The notes under the pieces are model-generated. The model saw only the letters and a program-made list of their open reading frames with translations, did not search any database and had not been told where the DNA came from. A DNA stretch of 32,053 nucleotides from a virus, in the IMG/VR virus record IMGVR_UViG_3300036845_000360, positions 1 to 32,053 of that record; one strand, given 5' to 3'. A program made the translations under genes and the position numbers. Below are positions 29,565 to 32,053 of this stretch, one piece after another. Numbering within the stretch: position 1 is the first letter of the stretch; each line of letters starts with the position of its first letter.

Positions 29565-30689
29565 ATGGGAGTAAACGCATCCCCACGCGACGTAATGCCG
29601 CTGGACATAGGCCAATTTCTTTTAGACACTCACCATCTAACCCCTGTCGCTTCTTTCGCTTATCTCCATTTAAAAATGCACTATTGGCGATATGGGCCGC
29701 TGCCTGGCGACCCCGAATCACTGGCCGTAATCGCGCAGCTCTCGCCGGATGCAACAAGCATTGCTCAAGTAGCTGCTAAGCATTGGTTGCATGCAGGCGC
29801 AGACGGGCTCCTGCACAGTCCAGAGATGGATATTCTGAAAGCCTCAGCTATCACTAAACATCAGAAAGCACATGAGAAAGCACAGAAAGCCGCGCGTGCA
29901 AGGTGGGACAAAGAAAGGGCGAAACGTGGCGAATTAAAAGCGAATCATGCTCATGCTCCAAGCAATGCATCTGTAATGCGGGAACATGAGCCAAGCACAG
30001 CAAGCATGAACGGTTCCCCTCCCTTCCCCCTCGAAGGTTCCCCCCTGCACCCCCTTCCTAGTACCCCTATCTCTCCCCTCCGTCTCAGGGAGGTCTGTGC
30101 CCTCCCCGAACCCCACCCCCCAACGCGCGCGAGCGACGAGCCGGGAGCATCGGCCGCCGGCAACGGTCACCAGCCGGAAAACCGGCCGCCAGGCGTCGAG
30201 CCCGGAGCATCGGGGCATACGCAAGATGGTGAAAAGAAAGCGAAAACGATTTTAAGGCCACTAGGCGCGTTCGCTGGAGGCGCGGTGCACCAACCCCCGC
30301 TTAGGGTTGCTTCCGAGCGCGCCTACCCCCCTCAGAAAAATCGGGCGCACTGCGCCACAAATAGGGTCAGACCCACACTTGAGGGGTTAAGTGAAGATTT
30401 ACGATTTTCGGCCTTCCGAGACGAGATTTCGGTGTACTGGCGCAAGCAGAATCCGAAGCACCCAAATGTGCCGTTCGGGAAGCTCGATGAAAAGGCCTTG
30501 CGGGATCTGCTCAAGGATCGGCCGGAAATGCAGCTTGGGGATCTGAAAGAGCTGCTGTACAAGCGGTCGAAATCCGATTGTGTGAATCCGTCGCAGTTGG
30601 CGCGTCACTGGTTGCGACATATAGATGAGTTCACCGCCGGGCCGCTGGATCGTTCGCGCAAGCCGGCGCGTTCTGTGAGGTCGCTATGA
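29565..30689 (+). CDS. DUF1376-type replication initiator
   Basis: 374 aa, starting at the ATG at 29565 with GAGG seven bases upstream. Residues about 11-95 (MPLDIGQFLLDTHHLTPVAS, LHLKMHYWRYGPLPGDPESL, AVIAQLSPDA, DGLLHSPEMDI) match the DUF1376 domain found in phage replication and replisome organiser proteins. Residues about 105-280 are a low-complexity linker with polar, Pro-rich sequence, encoded by pyrimidine-rich DNA. Residues 285-374 (FRDEISVYWRKQNPKHPNVP, LLKDRPEMQLGDLKELLYKR) form a helical C-terminal domain, probably for contact with helicase or DNA. The gene probably acts to start phage DNA replication near itself, since repeats flank and enter it. It is the first gene of the rightward operon. 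Confidence 0.75.
   Translation: MGVNASPRDVMPLDIGQFLLDTHHLTPVASFAYLHLKMHYWRYGPLPGDPESLAVIAQLSPDATSIAQVAAKHWLHAGADGLLHSPEMDILKASAITKHQKAHEKAQKAARARWDKERAKRGELKANHAHAPSNASVMREHEPSTASMNGSPPFPLEGSPLHPLPSTPISPLRLREVCALPEPHPPTRASDEPGASAAGNGHQPENRPPGVEPGASGHTQDGEKKAKTILRPLGAFAGGAVHQPPLRVASERAYPPQKNRAHCATNRVRPTLEGLSEDLRFSAFRDEISVYWRKQNPKHPNVPFGKLDEKALRDLLKDRPEMQLGDLKELLYKRSKSDCVNPSQLARHWLRHIDEFTAGPLDRSRKPARSVRSL
29953..30007. repeat. intragenic repeats related to the upstream dyads
   Basis: ATGCTCCAAGCA (29953-29964) is identical in its first twelve bases to the upstream dyad at 29436-29447. CATGAGCCAAGCA (29985-29997) shares CATGAGCCA with the upstream copy at 29446-29454, and AAGCAT recurs at 30002-30007. 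They encode part of the initiator linker, where amino-acid sequence can drift. The layout is like phage lambda, whose origin lies inside the O gene, but the number of copies here is small. Confidence 0.45.
30016..30121. other. C-rich tract with G-quadruplex potential on the opposite strand
   Basis: C runs of 3-6 occur repeatedly: 30016-30019, 30021-30023, 30026-30030, 30040-30045, 30050-30054, then 30100-30102, 30104-30107, 30111-30114 and 30116-30121. The last four have loops of 1-3 bases, so the leftward strand has a four-run G-quadruplex motif. The tract encodes the Pro-rich linker of the initiator and follows the intragenic repeats. Strand bias in this piece is far stronger than in neighbouring coding DNA. 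Confidence 0.55.
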
Positions 30690-30886
30690 AACCGCATGTG
30701 TTTGTGATTGATGAGGCCCAGCGGCAAATGCTGTTGCTGGCAATTAGCTGGCTCGCCGTGGAACGCCCAGGATGGGATTTTATGGCGGGGGAGACGGCTG
30801 AGCTTCTGCACGGTCGGGAGATGTTCGAATCATTTAAGGATATGAGAAAGGAACCGCGGACCTATGAAGGATGCACTTGGCAGTGA
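30686..30886 (+). CDS. hypothetical protein, 66 aa
   Basis: The ATG overlaps the initiator stop (ATGA, 30686-30689) and has TGAGGT six bases upstream. The product is MKPHVFVIDEAQRQMLLLAI and continues SWLAVERPGWDFMAGETAELL with a C-terminal KDMRKEPRTYEGCTWQ. It is mostly helical with one hydrophobic face. The end overlaps the next start by 23 bases. I do not recognise it. The position after an initiator suggests a helper in replication or regulation. Confidence 0.65.
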   Translation: MKPHVFVIDEAQRQMLLLAISWLAVERPGWDFMAGETAELLHGREMFESFKDMRKEPRTYEGCTWQ

Positions 30887-31139
30887 GCTGAAAGAAAACG
30901 ACCTGGTTGCGCTGCAATTGGAACGGCCTTTGATTTGGGGCCGGGTGGTCAAGGTTGAAGAGGGCGGCATCATTACCGGAATTTCAGGCAAAGGGCAGGC
31001 TCAGGTGAAATCGAGTCGGATCATTATTGAGAGCCGTCATGTGATCGACGTTGACCCGCGAATGCCGGCGGTCGCGTTGCTGGCGCTGCGCGATGATGCA
31101 GAACCAAAGCCGCCGCCGCCCACAGAGATGCTGAATTGA
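30864..31139 (+). CDS. conserved hypothetical phage protein, 91 aa
   Basis: MKDALGSELKENDLVALQLE, then RPLIWGRVVKVEEGGIITGI, a beta-rich SH3-like core, followed by RIIIESRHVIDVDPRMPAVA, LLALRDDAEPKPPPP. The GSELKENDLVALQL...GxVVxVEEGG opening is one I associate with conserved phage proteins of unknown function. The start overlaps the previous gene by 23 bases and has only a distant AAGGA, so coupling is likely. The Pro-rich tail is disordered. Confidence 0.65.
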   Translation: MKDALGSELKENDLVALQLERPLIWGRVVKVEEGGIITGISGKGQAQVKSSRIIIESRHVIDVDPRMPAVALLALRDDAEPKPPPPTEMLN

Positions 31140-31152
31140 AACGGGGTGATGT

Positions 31153-31344
31153 ATGCCCATTGAGTGTGAGCTATTAGAGACGATGCCAGAGCCCATGGAG
31201 TATTGCCCGGCGTGTGGGGAGCAGTTTCGTTCGTTCATGCGCGGCCAGGTGCAATGCATGTTTCGTCGCTGGTTGAAGCGCCCGTACTGCTGCTGCATCT
31301 GTGAGAGCTGCAAAGAAATTGTGGGCTATGAGTATGGCAAGTGA
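31153..31344 (+). CDS. small zinc-ribbon protein, 63 aa
   Basis: MPIECELLETMPEPMEYCPA, then C18/C21, C35, and C46-C48/C50/C53 (YCCCICESCK). The CxxC pairs at the two ends suggest one zinc ribbon, with a basic middle (RRWLKRP). GGGGTGAT lies just before the ATG, 13 bases after the previous stop. Such small ribbons in phages often bind DNA or host polymerase; nothing more can be said here. It is the last gene of the rightward operon. Confidence 0.65.
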   Translation: MPIECELLETMPEPMEYCPACGEQFRSFMRGQVQCMFRRWLKRPYCCCICESCKEIVGYEYGK

Positions 31345-31403
31345 TCTGTCCTGACGCAGAGAGGAACCGTGGACTCATTGTCACGTCGCGGCACAGGGCA
31401 GCT

Positions 31404-31436
31404 AGGGGGTCGCATTGCGCGGCCCCTGTTTAATTT
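31404..31436 (+). terminator. hairpin closing the rightward operon
   Basis: AGGGG (31404-31408) pairs with CCCCT (31423-31427), with a CGC/GCG inner stem and an internal loop, followed by GTTTAATTT. The T tract is weak, but the position between the convergent ends of the rightward operon and the leftward gene at 31430 fits a terminator. The hairpin partly protects both directions. Confidence 0.5.
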
Positions 31437-31777
31437 GTGTGCATCTGTACGATCTGTCGATGCCCTTCAATCGCATCCTCGCGCGTGGCATAGCGGCGTA
31501 TCAGGTGGTCATGTATGCCACCAAAAACCATCGTTTCAAATAGGGATGTGTGCCGCTTGCCTGTTATTTCCGTCATGGCGTGGTTATAGTCGAGGCCGAG
31601 GAAAACGGTTGAGACTCGCACATTTGCAATTTGCGTAAGTGCGATTTTGCGGTCAGCCTTCTGCATCCACTCAGCCCAACTGAGTAGGCTTTTGGCACGT
31701 TGCGGGTTCCCATTCTCATCGAGGATGTATTGACCAATCCACGGCAGATCGTCGCTCCAACCATCATCGTCATGCAT
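31430..31777 (-). CDS. conserved phage protein of unknown function, 115 aa
   Basis: The frame reaches 31861, but the ATG at 31777 has AAGGA about ten bases upstream and gives MHDDDGWSDDLPWIGQYILD. Residues about 45-110 include QIANVRVSTVFLGLDYNHAM, SLFETMVFGG, RYATREDAIEGHRQIV, a pattern (STVFLGLD ... LFETMVFGG ... RYxTxxxAxxGH) that recurs in conserved phage proteins. No enzyme activity is known to me. It is transcribed alone, from the TTGACA promoter at 31861-31889, with a leader of about 75 bases, and lies opposite the rightward operon. A start at 31804 is possible but has no ribosome site. Confidence 0.7.
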   Translation of the reverse strand: MHDDDGWSDDLPWIGQYILDENGNPQRAKSLLSWAEWMQKADRKIALTQIANVRVSTVFLGLDYNHAMTEITGKRHTSLFETMVFGGIHDHLIRRYATREDAIEGHRQIVQMHTN

Positions 31778-31860
31778 AAGTAACTTTTCCTTTATCACGC
31801 TCATCCGTGCTGTCGCAATAAAATAATGACGCAGTGTGCCACATAATATAAGCGTAAGCA

Positions 31861-31889
31861 CCTATACATATACCACCATCCATTGTCAA
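31861..31889 (-). promoter_or_regulatory. sigma70 promoter for the 31430-31777 gene
   Basis: Read leftward, TTGACA (31884-31889) is a perfect -35 box, separated by exactly 17 bases from TATAGG (31861-31866) as the -10. Transcription should start near 31853. This is the clearest host-type promoter in the window. It suggests that the gene is expressed early or constitutively by host RNA polymerase. Confidence 0.7.
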
Positions 31890-32053
31890 GCGATCCTAAA
31901 AAGTGCCACCAGCGCGACCGTGCGGGAGAGCCGCGTCCCAAGAATGAGACGCAAAAATAAAAGGTGAGCAGAACAAGAAAGAGGCGCAGAAAGTAAAGGG
32001 GTTGTACATAAGGATAGACAGGTATTCGCAAATAATATATAAATTAGCAAATT
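31890..32053. other. right-end stretch without a gene
   Basis: No frame with a recognisable product. The first 70 bases are mixed; the last 60 become AT-rich (TATATAAATTAG near the end), with two copies of GCAAAT 19 bases apart (32028-32033 and 32047-32052). It could be a control region for genes to the right of the window. A weak TTGTAC (32002-32007) is present without a good -10. A leftward frame here (reaching 31801) has no domain and was not called. Confidence 0.4.

Noticed and set aside
31369-31638. Rightward 89-codon frame after the zinc-ribbon gene
   Set aside because: It runs through the closing hairpin and opposite the conserved leftward gene, and has no pattern.
31801-32031. Leftward 76-codon frame with aromatic and hydrophobic residues
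   Set aside because: Starts beyond a perfect TTGACA promoter that points through it, has no ribosome site, and its residues (many Trp, Tyr, Leu, Arg) look like translated promoter DNA.

Overview
This window is a stretch of a tailed phage (or prophage) genome with short-tailed (podovirus-like) architecture. One long leftward block carries recognisable terminase, portal, scaffold-like, major capsid (N4-gp56 type), connector, large tail-tube/propeller, ejection-protein-like, peptidoglycan-hydrolase and tail-spike genes in the usual order. DNA is GC-rich (about 60% by eye), genes are packed with 1-4 base stop/start overlaps (TAATG, ATGA, TTGA), and there are no tRNA, rRNA, IS or CRISPR sequences. 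Several small proteins and the tail-spike C-terminus resemble proteins I associate with phages and prophages of soil bacteria, possibly Acidobacteriota; that host guess is an impression, not shown by the sequence. No integrase, phage polymerase or classic lysogeny genes are visible, but the left end cuts a gene, so the genome continues.

Layout. (1) 1-2662, leftward: an SMC/Rad50-like ATPase followed by five small genes (56-aa membrane protein, 44-aa protein, a common phage protein of 153 aa, an 81-aa protein and a truncated one), with its own promoter and an overlapping dyad at about 2708-2738. (2) 2771-2808: a leftward rho-independent terminator closing the late block. (3) 2843-29041, leftward late block, read from right to left: DUF1064-like nuclease, zinc-finger protein, a strongly translated virion-like protein, His-rich protein, large terminase, a cluster of small accessory genes (including a candidate Acb2-like cyclic-nucleotide sponge and a Cys-rich protein), portal, scaffold, capsid, two homologous connector genes, large tail protein with repeated modules, a GNAT-like gene, three ejection-type proteins (one with an embedded GNAT-like domain of lower GC), SleB-like hydrolase, tail-fibre adaptor, signal-peptide-bearing SGNH tail spike and a small membrane protein. 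(4) 29042-29564: divergent control region with a ribbon-helix-helix repressor and TGCT...AGCA dyads. (5) 29565-31344, rightward: DUF1376-type replication initiator and three small genes, closed by a hairpin near 31404. (6) 31430-31889: a leftward single gene with its own TTGACA promoter, then an AT-rich right end without a gene.

How they work together (inference): the right-hand rightward operon starts replication, the RHH protein probably controls its own promoter and the adjacent region, the left ATPase operon handles DNA metabolism, and the late block builds a capsid, packages DNA, and makes a short tail with an enzymatic spike and ejected internal proteins that digest peptidoglycan. The points most worth following are the Acb2-like gene, the GNAT insertion in the ejection protein, the exchangeable DGTCVW module shared by a connector and the tail protein, the exported-looking tail spike, and the operator/origin repeats around and inside the initiator gene.
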